DNA from: Trametes villosa
Lineage: Eukaryota > Basidiomycota > Agaricomycetes > Polyporales > Polyporaceae
Direction of reading: 5' to 3'
Length of the DNA: 64,000 nucleotides
NCBI GenBank assembly: GCA_002964805.2
Contig: PUDQ02000101.1
Location: 1-64,000, forward strand
Position 1 is the first letter of the stretch, and the number at the start of each line of letters is the position of its first letter. Positions 9,265 to 21,405 of this stretch are shown piece by piece. A program made the position numbers and the translations under genes. Under the pieces are notes generated by a model. That model made no database searches. It saw only the letters and a list, made by a program, of their open reading frames with translations, and was not told the origin of the DNA.

Positions 9265-12032
9265 ATGGAAACCCATCCACAATCTCTCCGGCACCTGCAC
9301 ACCAACACTACTACTCCCTCGCTTAGTGCATTCTCGTTCTCTCCCTCTCCTCATGGCACATCAAGCGGAAATACCCTAGAAATCCATGGACTCACCCCAA
9401 CGGCCACATCCCCTGCGACACCCTCCTCTATTGGTTTCTCGAGCTGCGATGACTCTCCGTTTGATTCACTCTCCGGGAGAACCATGCCTGGACACAGTAG
9501 TCACGTAGCCACCGGACGTGCTTCCAGCTACGCCGTGCCAAATACCGGTGTACCAGGGCCACATGTATGTCTTGGATTTTCTCCTAGCGCCTGATTCTGA
9601 TGCATTTCATATCCGTTAGGTTCTCTGCGCGGCCGAAGCTAGTGAAGACCTCTTGGTACGCAGCGGCAACGTCGCGTACACCATCGCAAAGCAACAAGCC
9701 TCTCGCCTTGGTCAACTCGTCGACTCACTGAAGACAGAGAATCGAACATACCGGTAACTTGCCCACCTACCTTGTATACACCCCTCCTCACGCTGACCAC
9801 CTGAGTCTAGTACACTCTACGACGAACTGGTCACCAAGATCCCCGTGCTCCTTGGTATGGTCCCCAGCCCGATGGATTCAATCTCCACGACTTCCGATAC
9901 CTCAGAAATCACCCCCGCTCCAACCTGCAGCTCTCGGGTTGTGCTCGGCCTCAACTGGTTGTACCCGGAGCCGCCAGAGAAGCCGGCCGACGTGATCTTC
10001 AAGTTCTGGCATGCGAGCTTGTACAAGGAGCGTCCAAAGAACGGACATGGTAAGCAAGGCCCTCACGACGAGAAGACCAATGTTGGTCAGCGGTTTGTAG
10101 AGGATAAAGACGGACAAGTGGTGTCTGGTGCCGTAGCGAAGGAGATTCGAGAGACACTGCGCTCGCTTCTCCATTCGCTCGTCTGGAGTGGCCAGGCTGC
10201 TCACTCTCAGGATCAACTGATGTACGAAGCCCGTGTCTACCTCCACGTCATGCTTGCGCGCCGATTTCCCTTTCTTCTTCTTTGCGAGGGCGGGGCGTGG
10301 AAGATCAACGAGCTTATCAAGCAAATGTACTCGGGTTTCTCTGGCGGGTATGTCAAGAACACCACCGCCCACATCAAATCCGACACACCTGAAGCACGCT
10401 CCATCACACCATTTCCTCCCCCCACCACTTCGAGCGACACCGCCAATGCCAGAAAGCGTGCGCGTCAAGGTAGCGCCGCTGTCGCGCCCAATCTAGCCAA
10501 CAAACGGTCGAAGTCAAACACCCCGCTCATGCTCGAAACAAGCGATGAGCACAACACGTCCGGTACGCCCGTCCCCACGCTACGCCGGTGCTTACGGAAT
10601 AACGTCTACAACTATACAAATTTCAGTGCCCTCCGACGCCTCCAGCCTGCCTGCAGACACATCGCACACATCGCCGCCCCCGGGTGGTGCATCAAGCATG
10701 CCCACTGACGCATCGCACGCGCCTGCCGGTATGTCTACGCCATCCGCCAACAAGTTATACTTGCATGCTCATGCGTTGCACACGCCCGCAGGCGGGGCGT
10801 CGAGCAGGCCCTCAGCTGCGTCGAGTGCAACCACTAACTCGTCAAGCACGCCTACTGCTGCACCAGGCATGCCCACCGCCGCGTCCGCGTCAAACTTGAG
10901 CGTTGCTGCGCCGACTCACGCACCAGCTGTGCCGAGCGTGCCGGTTCCTGCGCTGCAAACGCCAGCTGCTGTGCCGAACGGGCTGGCTGCTGCGCCGAAC
11001 GGGCTGGCTGCTGCGCCGAGCGGGCGCACTACCACCATGCCGAGCGCGCCGACTGCTGCGTCGAGCGCGCCCCAGACCGCTGCCGAGTCGGATATACTCA
11101 CGAACGCGCCGTCAAACACGCCCTCTGCTCCGTCGAGCGCAGCCGCCGTCGTTCCCAGCGCGATCCCCAACATCGCGTCCGCAAGCGCACCCGTCAACGC
11201 GTCGAGCACGCCGTCTGCTCCGTCGAGCGCACCACCAGTTGCCTCATGCGCATCTCATGCTGCGCCGAGCGCGCCGCCCGCTGCATTGAGCGTGCCCGCC
11301 TCGGCTGCTGCGTCAGGCACGCCGCCAGACAGCACCACCCCCGCTACACTCGGCTCTGCGGGTGGCGGCGAGAAGCCTGCGAGCTATGTGCCTGTTCGAA
11401 GACCATTGTAAGTCCGGTCTACCTAGAATGTACATAAATTGACTAATGCGATATCCCCATAGTGCATCAGCGTCGGCGCGTCGTTCAAGCCGCTTAAACA
11501 CCGCTACTTCTGGCGCCTCTCTATCCCATACAGCCCAGAGCGGTCCCGGGCAATCTACCTCGGACTCGTCGCCTAGGCACAGCACCGAAGATAACCAGCC
11601 TATCTCGAGTGACCCATCAGGAGCCTTGAGTGTTCCGGCACTCGGAGCGACTAGTTCTTCGGCCGCTCGCAAGCGAGCACCCAAGGGAAGCATTGTCAAG
11701 GCACAGACGAAGTATAGGCCCGATGTTATCAGCGAACAGTGAGTGCCTTGCATATACTAACTCTAAGTACGTACATCTACTGATCTGAGTTGCTCGTCTA
11801 GGAACCTATTCATGGGTCGAATGATCCAGGAAGACCCGGACGTCTCGCATGCCGACTATTTGAAGGCATTCAAGGCTCTCTCTGAAGCAGAGCGGGAGGT
11901 GCGTACAGAGCCGCGTGCTGCAATCGTTCGCACATATTCATGAGTACGTCACCACTGCAGGAGCTTAAGAAGGTGTGCGCGCAAGAACGGAAGAACCGCG
12001 ATCAACGAAACAGCGCCGCCCGCGCTGCGTGA
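9265..12032 (+). CDS. hypothetical protein, 803 aa, seven exons
   Basis: Exons read by hand: 9265-9564, 9620-9753, 9811-10562, 10627-11407, 11463-11738, 11802-11898, 11961-12032. All junctions are GT-AG and the total (2412 nt) is an exact number of codons, so this is a real gene. The ATG at 9265 is preferred over 9169 because TATATA lies at 9178-9183. Residues 1-150 are Ser/Thr/Pro-rich. A conserved-looking core (about 160-300) contains VVLGLNWLYPEPPEKPADVI and ARVYLHVMLARRFPFLLLCE. Then comes a bipartite basic patch (KRARQ...NKRSK), a long Ala/Pro/Ser region with repeated SAPSAA-like units (exon 4), and a charged helix at the end (YLKAFKALSEAEREELKK). It starts 215 bp after the Plavaka transposase on the same strand, so it may be a second gene of that transposon. 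Function unknown. Confidence 0.75.
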
Positions 12033-12620
12033 AACCGAGTAGGAGGTATACCCGCACGCCGGACTGTGCTAGTGGTGCTGTTCATGTTGTCTAAGTGTTC
12101 GCGGCGTGCCCAGGGGCGGGTTTACACTAGTACTATCGTCGCGCTGTGCTGTAGCTTGTGTCTGCTTACTATGCAACTCAATCCGAACGAATCTGGCTGA
12201 ATTTTGGCGGACTTGAATACCTCCTCGCGCACAATCGCGTACAATCGCCGGAGCGACCCCTCGAGGCACCGCGTCAGTGAGATTCTGTGCGAATGATGCC
12301 GGGCGCGCTCGCGCACAATCGCGGCAAGTCGCGCTCAATGATTTTGGGTCTCACGATCTATAGTTTGTCCGATTCTGCGCGATTCGCTACGCTCTCCCCC
12401 TCGCAATCCCCCACAATCTTGGAGAATCGATCACGTTTTGACTGGGGTTCAACGTTCAACGTTCCTAGTCGATCGGATGGCGGCGGTGCGGCCTGCGACG
12501 ACGCTGGCATACAACAGCCCAATCTACTACCAGTTTGGTGGCGTGAGTCGAGGGCGGCCCAGACTCGCATGCCCAATGCTGTAAATCGTGGACCCAGCTT
12601 TGGGCTGCTGCGCCATCGCG
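12033..12620 (+). other. intergenic, no gene recognised
   Basis: Several short overlapping ORFs on both strands, none with plausible coding character. The motif GCGCACAATCGCG recurs near 12226 and 12308 in a locally repetitive, GC-rich setting. Confidence 0.5.
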
Positions 12621-14217
12621 TCAAGCCGGGCGCCGCCCGCCAGCCTGACCGCCCTCTCGCTCGCTGTGGTACTCCACGGCGTCGAAGTACTCCTCGTCTG
12701 ATTCCTCTCTGCCTTCCTCATCCGCCAACGGGTTGAAGGTTCCATAGCGTCCATGGCCGCTGGATACCTTTGCAGTGCTTTCCCAGCCACTACCGCACGC
12801 AGTCGGGGTCAGACATCGCATAGCCAGCGGCAATTGACCGTTCGCCTACCTATCGCGGGCCGCTTTGTGATCCCCTTGGAGTATCTTGATAGCCAGCAGA
12901 TCGTCGTCAGTCAACCTTCTGAGCTCGGTGAATCTCCTACCGCGAGTACGTGTTGTCAGCACGGTCACCATAAGAGGCGGGGTGCCGAAGTGGCACGAGC
13001 ACTTACTTTGTCTGAATGATGAACGTGATACCGTCGTTGAATCTCTGCGACCAAGTCGACAGCGGAGCGTTGGTCTCCTCGTCGCACTTTTCAATCAGCG
13101 GTGACGGATCGAAAACGACGTTTTCCGGCACGGACGTGGGGTTTTCCTCCAGCGACCAGAAGCCGAACGGAATGGATGGGTCGTGAGCAGCGTCGTCGTC
13201 GCGGTCGACCTGATCGTAGAGAAAGAACCAAAATGGTGGCGGCACCCGGCGGGGCTTGATGAATGGGGGGATAAATGAAGTGCTCTCCGTGTAGTAATGT
13301 TGCCTGATAGCTAAACCGTTTGCGATCAGCAAAAGAAATGCAGGCTGGCAAATTAGGCGTACAAAGGATAATTCCCCGAGAGTCGCAACCCGGTGCGGAG
13401 AGGTCTGGCGCCGAACGGACGAGTCTCGACATATTGCCGCGGCTATCTTTCAAGCGTACAAACTGCTCGAACATAAGTATTGTGCCGACTCGAAGGCGGG
13501 ACAGCTGATATCTATGCGTAATAGTTCAGTATCGAGCGACCAAGTGATGAGCAGCTCCAGCCTGAGACATCGCCCTCACCTCTTCCACCTCGTGCCACTC
13601 GTGCCCAAGGTATAATCGACACACATGTGGCCAAGGTCACCGTCAGGGACATTCAGTGGCAGAGCCATGTCTAGCTTCTTCCCCAGTGTGTCCTCTGGCT
13701 TTTCGACACACGTCATGCCCTCAGGGCCATATTCGTAGGAGACTCGGGTACCGAGCCATGGAATTGCGTATGGGCGCCAGCTGAATGATGCGGATTTCTC
13801 GTGGCCGGTATCTGCTGGAGACAAGACAATCCAATGTTGGATTTCGACATCGAATCCCGCCCACATTCCAAGCGTTGACTCAGGGGGATCTAGAGCGTGT
13901 GTCCACACCCGCCTTGAATTGACACCGCTGTTGAAGTCCCACAAGATGCTGGCATATGGATATATCCCCCACCTCTAATTAGAGGCCAGGCATGATCCAT
14001 CCCCTTCTCTAATCAAAGATCCCCCGGGATATATCCCAGAGCTCTCATTACAGATGCAGGAGGCGCTCCGAGGAATGCCCCGAAGCGCTTCATACTGGAT
14101 ATATTGGGGTAGAAAAAGACAGACATACCGGGAATAGCTCTTGTAGACTAACGGCTTGTTCCGGCTTGTACCATTTGTACTCCGATTATCACAGTGCCGC
14201 CTAAGCCGCCAACCACC
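12621..14217 (-). CDS. hypothetical protein, multi-exon, 5' end unresolved
   Basis: Exons in order of transcription: 14217-14129, 13948-13580, 13511-13363, 13310-13007, 12936-12850, 12789-12621. Every junction is GT-AG and in phase, and the stop is at 12621-12623. What looks like a frameshift near 13340 is resolved by the intron 13311-13362. Readable stretches include ARILWDF-like entry, MWAGFDVEIQHWIVLSP, VPPPFWFFLYDQVDRDDD and TELRRLTDDDLLAIKIL; the C-terminus is acidic. No domain recognised. The first exon continues from an acceptor at 14218, so the start codon lies upstream, in or beyond the GC-rich repeat. The 180-bp intron 13949-14128 holds a dispersed palindromic repeat. Confidence 0.65.
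13951..14020 (+). repeat. dispersed palindromic repeat, copy 1 (intronic)
   Basis: About 70 bp with a clearly related copy in opposite orientation at 26381-26448, roughly 85 percent identical by eye. It contains the perfect 14-bp palindrome CCTCTAATTAGAGG and the stretch GGATATATCCCCC. It lies inside an intron of the minus-strand gene 12621-14217. It looks like a remnant of a small non-autonomous element; its true ends are not resolved. Confidence 0.65.
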
Positions 14218-14264
14218 CTAAAACAGAAGGTAGACTGACGCGGCGCGGGCCACTCGCGCTCCCC

Positions 14265-14900
14265 CAGCGCGCGGCACCACGTGGGCACGGGCGCGGGCGC
14301 GGGCGCGGGTACGGGCGCGGGTACGGGCGCGGGCGCGGGCACAGGGAAGCGGGGGCGGGGTCGTGAGGACTGGGGGCGTGTGCGGGGACACAGACAGAGG
14401 TGAGGCGTAGGCGGGGGCGGGGGTGCGGGGGCGGGCGGGTGGCGTGGTGCGCGGGCGCGCGATGCAGGCGCGCACGGGGGAGCGGATGGGCGCGGCACGC
14501 AGCGGAGCAGGCACGGGCACGGGGGTGCGCGGGCGCAGGTGCGGGAGCGCAGGCACGGGGGAGCGGGCGCAGGCACGGGGGAGCGGGGGAGCGGGCGCAG
14601 GCACGGGCACGGGGGTGCGCGGGCGCGGGCGCAGGCACGGGGGAGCGGGCGCAGGCACGGGGGAGCGGGCGCAGGCACGGGGGAGCGGGGGAGCGGGCGC
14701 AGGCACGGGCACGGGGGTGCGCGGGCGCGGGCGCAGACAGAGGTGAGGCGTAGGCGTAGGCGTAGGCGGGGGCGCGGGCGCGGGGTCGTGAGGACTGGGG
14801 GCGTGTGCGGGGTGGCAGGATTGGGTGCGCGCGGGGTGGCAGGGATTGGGCTCGCGCGGGGTGGCAGGGATTGGGTGCGCTGCGCGACGGTGCTGGGCCG
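14265..14900. repeat. GC-rich minisatellite with nested tandem repeats
   Basis: Units such as GCGCAGGCACGGGGGAGCGG are repeated in tandem, grouped into larger blocks separated by a CACGGGGGTGCGCGGGCGC-type spacer. The phrases GTGAGGACTGGGGGCGTGTG (near 14364 and 14788) and CAGACAGAGGTGAGGCGTAGG (near 14390 and 14732) flank the array twice. GTGGCAGGGATTGGG-type units follow (about 14811-14880). Long Pro/Ala or Gly/Arg ORFs here are artefacts of the repeat. The G-rich strand could form G-quadruplexes. Confidence 0.85.
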
Positions 14901-15572
14901 GGCGCGACAGCGTAGTACGCTCCGATGCGTAGTTCAGTATGATGCGCAGTGCGCGAAAGGCGGTTGGGTGGGACGCAGGCGGTAGGACGCACGGATTGGG
15001 TGCTCGGTGCGGGGAAGGCTCCAGGGCGGAAGGAGGTTGCACGGGACATGTACGGATCGGTGGGGTGACTGTGATACTCACAACGTCGTGGTCGTGGTCG
15101 TGCAGGGGAGATCGCGCGCGAAGGGATGCAGTGGCGGGAGGACATCTTGAGATGGACATGTTGCTATCGAGCAGTTGTAGCATAAGTCATGGGCGCCGAG
15201 GGTGTGGGAGTTATGAAGGTGACGTGACACAGCCGGAGAGTGCACAACTATGCACATTCACTACATTGTAGACGGAGACAGAGGTTGGATAGGCAGAGAG
15301 TGGAAAGGGGAAGAGTAAGGACGACGGGGAAGAGAGCGAAGTACTTAACGCCTGGCCACAGCCTACGGCACGATCATGTGACTTTGTTGCTTTCCCACAG
15401 TATCGGCGTCATAGGGCGTCTGGTAAGAGGAAGGCAAAGCACATGGTATATTTTGGAAGCAAATACGGTACTACTAGCAATGCAGGCACGACAAGACAAC
15501 GGGGCGTACGAGTCAACGAGGCCAAGACATACGGGAGGGTGTGGTGTAGCCGCGGGCACAGGGAGAGCAATC
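14901..15572. other. 3' flank of the KDZ transposase gene, nothing recognised
   Basis: No convincing ORF, RNA or inverted repeat could be identified. If the KDZ gene is part of a complete transposon, one terminal inverted repeat could lie here. Confidence 0.4.
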
Positions 15573-18500
15573 TCAGAGGGTCTCTTCCAGGCTTGCCTCT
15601 CCAAGGCTGACCCAGTCCGGAACATACCGCCAAGAACGCTCGCAGAAGTCCCGCATCGATGTACGAATCGCGGCCTGACGGTGCGCGTACGCGTTCGCCC
15701 CGTCGCGATAGTCGGGCGACTGGGCGGTGCTCTCGCGAACCTTCTCCCGCCACTGACGAGCAGCCCAGTCGTGATATGAGATAACCCGGCGCATCTCCTC
15801 CTGCAGCAATTCCACCTCCTCCGCCCAGCGACGAGCGCGCGCCCGCGCCTTGCACCATTCAACGCGAAGTGCTACCGAGAGATCGTGCTGTCAGTACAAC
15901 TCCGCACAAGACATTACGAGTCACTCACATTCTTGCAGGCTGTCTTGCATCACTTGCATCTCGTCGGCGCTGTTGGCGGGGGTGAGGACGCGCCAGATCC
16001 AGGACATAGTCCTTCGTCCCTCGGACGCCCCGTCGAAGTTGTCCGTGATGTGTCGGACGTCGGCGTCGGTTAGGATCCGGAGGCCGCCTTGCCAGTCAAC
16101 CTTCTCCAAGGGCGCGCTGAGAACGTACATGGCGTGGTATGCGACGCGGTACCGCTCGACGTCGGCCTTGATCTTCTCGTCGACGGACACGATGGCGGAC
16201 TTGGCACGAGCGCTCTGGCGTTGTCCGCGAACGAACCGGTCCTTGAACTTGTACATATGAGAGCGCATCTCGAGATGCCCGCGGATGCTGTTGAGAGCTT
16301 CGTGGGCCTGGGCATGGCGTAGGCTCCACTCGTGCTCGAGCATGATCGGTGGGATAGGGAGGATACCGGTGGCGGTGGAAGGGAGCATGAGTGGGATGTT
16401 GTAAGACAGGGCGGCGTCGTCGGACTGTGACATGAGGTGTTCGCGGTGGGCGGCGACACCGGGCATGTAGAGCTGCTGGATGTCGGCCCAGGCGTCAATC
16501 TTCCGGTGGAGTTGATTTTGCCGTTCTTGGAGGCGCGCACGCTGGAGGTCAGTAGCATGAGCAGGCACCTCCGCACAGTCAAGCTTCAGTCGCCGTCTGC
16601 AGGGGGAGTTAGTCGACAGTGTGGGAGGCGTCGGCGAACACTTACTGATGATCCTCTATCTCGATGCCAGCGATCACGACGCCGCTCGCGGACAGCTTCT
16701 CGTGCAGCGCAGCTCCCTTTTTGTCCTTCAACTCCTGTGCATCTGCCTCGGCGATCTGCCGCTTGATGGCGGCCTGAGTGATCACTGGACGGAGGTGTAA
16801 GTCACTGCGAACGTGCTCCGGTGGTGAACATACCAGGCCTGTTCAGGCGGAAGGGGTTGGGGTTGGTCTTGTCCGCCTCCCATGCCTCGACTGCCAGTCG
16901 CCACCTCTCGATCGTCTTCGCGGGGAGCGCGTTGCTGTACTCCTGAAAGGCGACGATCTGCCTGTCGCGCTCAGGCACAGCCTTCTTGATCTTCTTGAGA
17001 AGGGACAGTGCTTGGAGACAGTATCAGCATCGCAACGAGCAAGCGTGGGACGTCACATACCGAGGTTAGACACCTTCACCCAGTTATGATGCGAGAACAT
17101 ATCGTCAAGGAAGTCGCGGCGCGAGCCCGGGCCCATCTCCTTCGTGCTCGAGGCGGCCGGATTCGACTTGCCCCAGCCACACTCGACGCCCTCCCCGTCG
17201 AGGCGAGCGGAGAACGGGAGGAAATGCCAGTTGTAGTCGGCACGGCACGAGTCCTGATGAGCGTTGATGTGGAACTTGGGGATGCCCCAAGCGAACGTGT
17301 GCCGGGAGACGTCGAGGCCATAGGTGTCGAACCGTTGCTGGAACTTCCCGTTGTATTGGCAAGCGATGTCGTATGAGATGGCGATGTTGTTTGGCGAGTT
17401 CTGCTGGAGGGACGAGTTGACGAGGTAGTCGATGTTCACGTATCTTAGATCACAGCTTATCAGTATCTAACATCGTCGGATAAGCATGGAGATAACGTAC
17501 CTTTCGCCCTTCTGCAGGTCGCCCGTAGAACACGGACGCTTCATGTCGTGGCGAGCGCAGTCAACGGTGGCGACGCCCGATGCCGCGAGACCAGCCGCGC
17601 CCTTGATGGTGGCCAACTTGACCGCATCGTGGTTGTTGCAGCTACTCGTGGTCTCGACGGGTAGGTGGCCGAACTTGGCGAGGTGCTCCTTGTAGGCAGC
17701 GTCCTCGACAAGATAGGCGCACCCCTTGTTGAGGCTCGGGTCCACCGCCTCGTTCGAGACCTTCTTCCGTTTGAGGCGGAAGTTGGCGTCGATCGCGAGG
17801 TAGAGGCGGTACAACCAGCTAGAAACTCTCGGTAAGCATGAGGGTTGACGACGGGAATACGTGACTCACTTCGTGTTTGGGGGCTCCTTCTCCCAGTCCT
17901 CCGGAAGGTTCTTGCCGGGTTGAGGGCACGCCGGGCACTCGACCACGCACGAACCGGGTGCAGCGGCACCGATACCTCCGTCATCATTGCCGCGCCCCGC
18001 GCGCTTCATCATCTTCAAATGCCGCCACTCCCGGACCATCAGCATGAAGGCGCGGTATCGATCCTGGGCGATGAGCAATGTCAGCAGCGCGTCATTCACG
18101 ACGGTATTGCGAGCTTACCTTCGGCACGTTAGTGCCAGTATTATCCGTGCGTTGCGCGAGAGCACAGTAATACTCCCACCCCGAGACCTTCGACTGGTTG
18201 GACAAGGTGTGGAAGACCTCGAGGAGGCGAAACGTGGCGGCGGTCTTCGGGTTCACCGATGTAGCCGGGAACCACCCGAACCGCAGCAGCTGCTTCTGAT
18301 GCGGGTGGGCGAGATGGCATCCACAGAAGTCGAGACCGACCTCGTGGATGCCGAGAACGTCGAGCACGACGAAGTCGTCGGCGCTGGCGGGTTTGGGCAC
18401 TGTGCAAGTCTCACCAGGCTCGTGACCGAGCTGTACACGGAGGCCGAGAGACTTGAGGGTAACCCGCTCGAAGTACAGGCCGCTCCACATCTAGATAACG

Positions 18501-19202
18501 AAGACGCGTTAGCGGGAGTGTAGTCACAGAAGCCTAGATAGCGTACCTTAACGCGATGGAGGGGATGCTTTTGGTGGTAGGCCACGAGGCAGTCCCGACA
18601 GTAGAGGCGGCTACCGTCGCAGTCCTCGCACCGATAGAGGCTGGCCGAGTCTTGAGCGCCGCAGGGACAGGCGGTATCAGCGAAGTCGCCCCGGCCCTCG
18701 CGGCGGAGAAGCTCGCTCAAGTAAGAGTCCGCTTCATCGAGCCACATCAGGAGGGGACGGTCCTGCATAAATGTTAGCAAGCGACCTAGCGGAGATGACG
18801 AGAGGGACTTACACCAGCGGTACGATCGCGAGGGAGATCATCATCGTCCAGGACCTCCATCCGGTTGATGAGGTACTCGAGGTCGGCGGGGTCGGAAGAG
18901 GGATAGTGGGAGTCTTCGCTGAACGAAGACGGGGCAGAAGAGAGAGAAGGGAGAGAGGACGAGCGTTTGAGACGCTTCGGAGACGAAGGAACGTCGAAGT
19001 ACGTGGTCTGCATGGACGTACGCGCGGCGCCGTACGACCAGTCGACATGACGATGCGTGTCCGCAGGAGGTGGGAGTACGAGAGGGGATGTATCGGTGTG
19101 GGTATCCTCGTCGTCGGAGAAGTCGAAGTGGGTGATGTGGGGTTGCTTGCGGCGGCGAGGCATAAAGAGCGAGGAGAGTTTTTGGACCCAGCGAGGAGCC
19201 AT
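15573..19202 (-). CDS. KDZ-family transposase with CxC2 cysteine cluster (1051 aa)
   Basis: Exons (transcription order): 19202-18813, 18762-18547, 18490-18119, 18063-17870, 17818-17501, 17443-17061, 17010-16834, 16784-16646, 16596-15929, 15871-15573; all GT-AG, 3156 nt in phase. Residues 130-200 hold a Cys/His cluster (CPCG, CEDCDG, YCRDCLVAYHQ), then the CxC2-type stretch (VTLKSLGLRVQLGH, DFCGCH). The KDZ RNase H-like core follows: LYLAIDANFRLKRKKVSN, GVATVDCARHDMKRPC, YDIACQYNGKF, WGIPKFHINAH and NPAASSTKEMGPGSRRDFLD. The C-terminal third is helical and ends in the family-like YVPDWVSLG. KDZ proteins move Kyakuja-Dileera-Zisupton DNA transposons. The gene shows no disruption. Its terminal inverted repeats were not located. 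Confidence 0.92.
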
Positions 19203-20374
19203 GATGGGATTTATGGAAAGAGCGGGGGGTGATAGCGTGTGAGGCGGTGGGAACGGTGGCGTCCGAGGCGGCGGGAGCGATGGCATCCGAGTTGACCCTC
19301 GATCCCTCCCTTTAATGCCTGACACCTGGCCCCCAGAATTGTGAGATGGCGCACATGACGGCGAGCATTCATCCCCAAAATCCCCACCCACCAACGGCGA
19401 CTCCTTTCGCGAAGACCAATGGGGTCCATAGAGCCGAGGAGGGGCTGCATCGAGCCAGTTGGCATTGGCGACGCATGGTCCCACGCTTGTTCCAGCAGAA
19501 GGACATCCCTCTTTGGCCAGACGTACAGAATCGCCGAGGGCATCGGTACATCCGGTCTTGATGATGCACAACCGAACACGTCAGTCAGCCTTGATCAGAC
19601 GCTCTGGCACGGGAATTTGGGGCTGGGAGCGCAAGGTGAGCTGCAACTAATGAGCGCAGAGTAAGACATAGATATCGCAGTAGAAGATGGCAGGACTTAC
19701 ACGCAGTGATATGTGGCCGGGGACGGGAGGTCATCATGGCATTTCCCTGGACAACGGAAGCGTTACTGCTGTCAATAAGAGCCAGGCGCATATCAGGCAA
19801 TTGCTTACGATGCTGCTCCGAATTCCACAGAACCTGTCCGTCGGGACTTCAGGAGCTCGCCCGCTCCCGATACCTAGACGGTGTTATGAGCTGTCAGCCG
19901 GGTAATCACTGCGCGATCCACCAAGTACTTACACTATAGCTCAGATAGCCACGGTATGATACCGTTTGAAGCACGGCGCGAGGGCCCTCAGAGAGTTGAA
20001 GGACCGAGGGGATGGGCGCACTCGCGCCTGACGTCTGAACGAGGGGAGAGAGAGAGAGAGAGGAAGTCGGCCCACTCCAGTTGACTCAGCGAGGCAACGC
20101 ATTACCCAATCGGGAGTGGCAGTGATCGCCCAAGATCTCACTCACCAGCCAATCACAACTCTGATAAAGGTATGCCTAAGTCGCCGTACGAACGGAAAAC
20201 ATTAATCCCGCACCATACAGACAGAAGGCCGGCTTGAAATCGAACAGATGGCTTCCTATAGCACTTACCACAACGTTTAGCATTTTTGTGAGTTATTGCG
20301 TACTGGCACAGAGCAGGAGGGATGGATACGGTCATTCCGCGCATACGGTTCACGGCCTACGGTACGCTATAGTT
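19203..20374. other. intergenic upstream of KDZ transposase
   Basis: Holds the KDZ 5' flank. On the minus strand between 19600 and 19880 a few short open segments are bounded by GT-AG signals, but they give no recognisable protein and hit stops; they could be a decayed gene or a spliced non-coding RNA. A GA-rich run lies at about 20043-20065. Confidence 0.4.
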
Positions 20375-21148
20375 CTAAGTAGCTTCCTCGTTATACAGGC
20401 GCATTGTATCCCCTATCAATGTCTGCCAGGGCAATATACCCTTTGCATGATGCTCTCGATACACAGCAGCGCCCAGGCCTTTCCGGATTTCCCACTCTTC
20501 CGCTAACATTCGAATAATCCTTGCGCCCCAGTCCAACCCGACGTCTACTGCCTCCCTGTTCCGCTCGTCCTGCACCGCATCCGCCAACCGCACCCACGCG
20601 CCTACTCTCTCCGCCACTTCCTGCTTCACCCTGACCTCTACGTCTTCGAGCGCAAGGCTATCAGCCGCCCACTGCTCGGAACGCGTGGAACCGCTATCAA
20701 TGACTTCGCCACACTGATATGCGCTGAGGACGGCCGCGCGCGAGCTCCATGCCGGAGCGTGGACTCGGCCCCACTCGCTGACTGCCGGCAATGAGTCGAG
20801 ATCCGGCATGGCGAAGTCGTAGGGAGGCGTCCAGAGACCCAATAGGGGCCCAGGATCGTGAATGGCGAACGATGGCCGGAGGATGTTCCACGCGCGGGTG
20901 TACAGCTGGAGAGGCACCACCACTCCTGCCCATGTCGACCTTGAGGCCTTTTCTTGGTCGCTCCGTTTTTTATTCTCTCGCCTACGGGCGTTCTTCCCTC
21001 TGTAAAGTTCACCATAGATCAGTATAAGGACCCTTGACCAGCCTCTAAGAAGAGCATTGTACTTCTTGGTTTTACGGTACGCCTGAGCCTGAGCATACTT
21101 GGTGGCGCGTTTCGCCTCGGTAGTGAAGTACTTCGTGCGGCGACCCAT
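20375..21148 (-). CDS. small basic hypothetical protein (257 aa), transposon-associated type
   Basis: Single exon. The frame is open further upstream, but the start chosen is the ATG at 21148 because it begins a basic N-terminus (MGRRTKYFTTEAKRATKYA) of a kind common in repetitive Agaricomycete genes. That N-terminus, rich in Lys/Arg and aromatic residues (to about residue 70), could bind nucleic acid. The rest is mixed alpha-helical, with a charged helix near ALEDVEVRVKQEVAERVGAW. It follows the KDZ gene on the same strand and precedes the viroplasmin-domain gene, also on the same strand, so it may be cargo of one mobile element. No enzymatic motif seen; function unknown. Confidence 0.6.
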   Translation of the reverse strand: MGRRTKYFTTEAKRATKYAQAQAYRKTKKYNALLRGWSRVLILIYGELYRGKNARRRENKKRSDQEKASRSTWAGVVVPLQLYTRAWNILRPSFAIHDPGPLLGLWTPPYDFAMPDLDSLPAVSEWGRVHAPAWSSRAAVLSAYQCGEVIDSGSTRSEQWAADSLALEDVEVRVKQEVAERVGAWVRLADAVQDERNREAVDVGLDWGARIIRMLAEEWEIRKGLGAAVYREHHAKGILPWQTLIGDTMRLYNEEAT

Positions 21149-21405
21149 GGTGGCCGGAAGAGAGGTGCGAGCTATTAAAAGATACTGTTTGATGATATAC
21201 CAAGGAATGCACGCGTAAATATTGCCAAGAAATCGAATATTCATTGAAACAATGTGTATGGACGAGTACATGGGATAAGCAGCCACATCTAGGGGGGAAG
21301 TACGAGAGGACACGCGCACACACATACGGAACACGATTTGAGAGACGACCATAGCCACAGGACAACGTACGACGAGAGACAAACGATAGCTAACCAGCGC
21401 CCACC

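Noticed and set aside
13311..13362. Apparent frameshift in the minus-strand gene 12621-14217
   Set aside because: A 52-bp GT-AG intron with a TGCTGAT branch-like site restores the frame, so no mutation needs to be invoked.
14148..15183. Long minus-strand ORFs rich in Pro/Ala/Arg (up to 321 codons)
   Set aside because: They run through the GC minisatellite in several frames at once; the composition follows the repeat, and there is no domain or splice logic.
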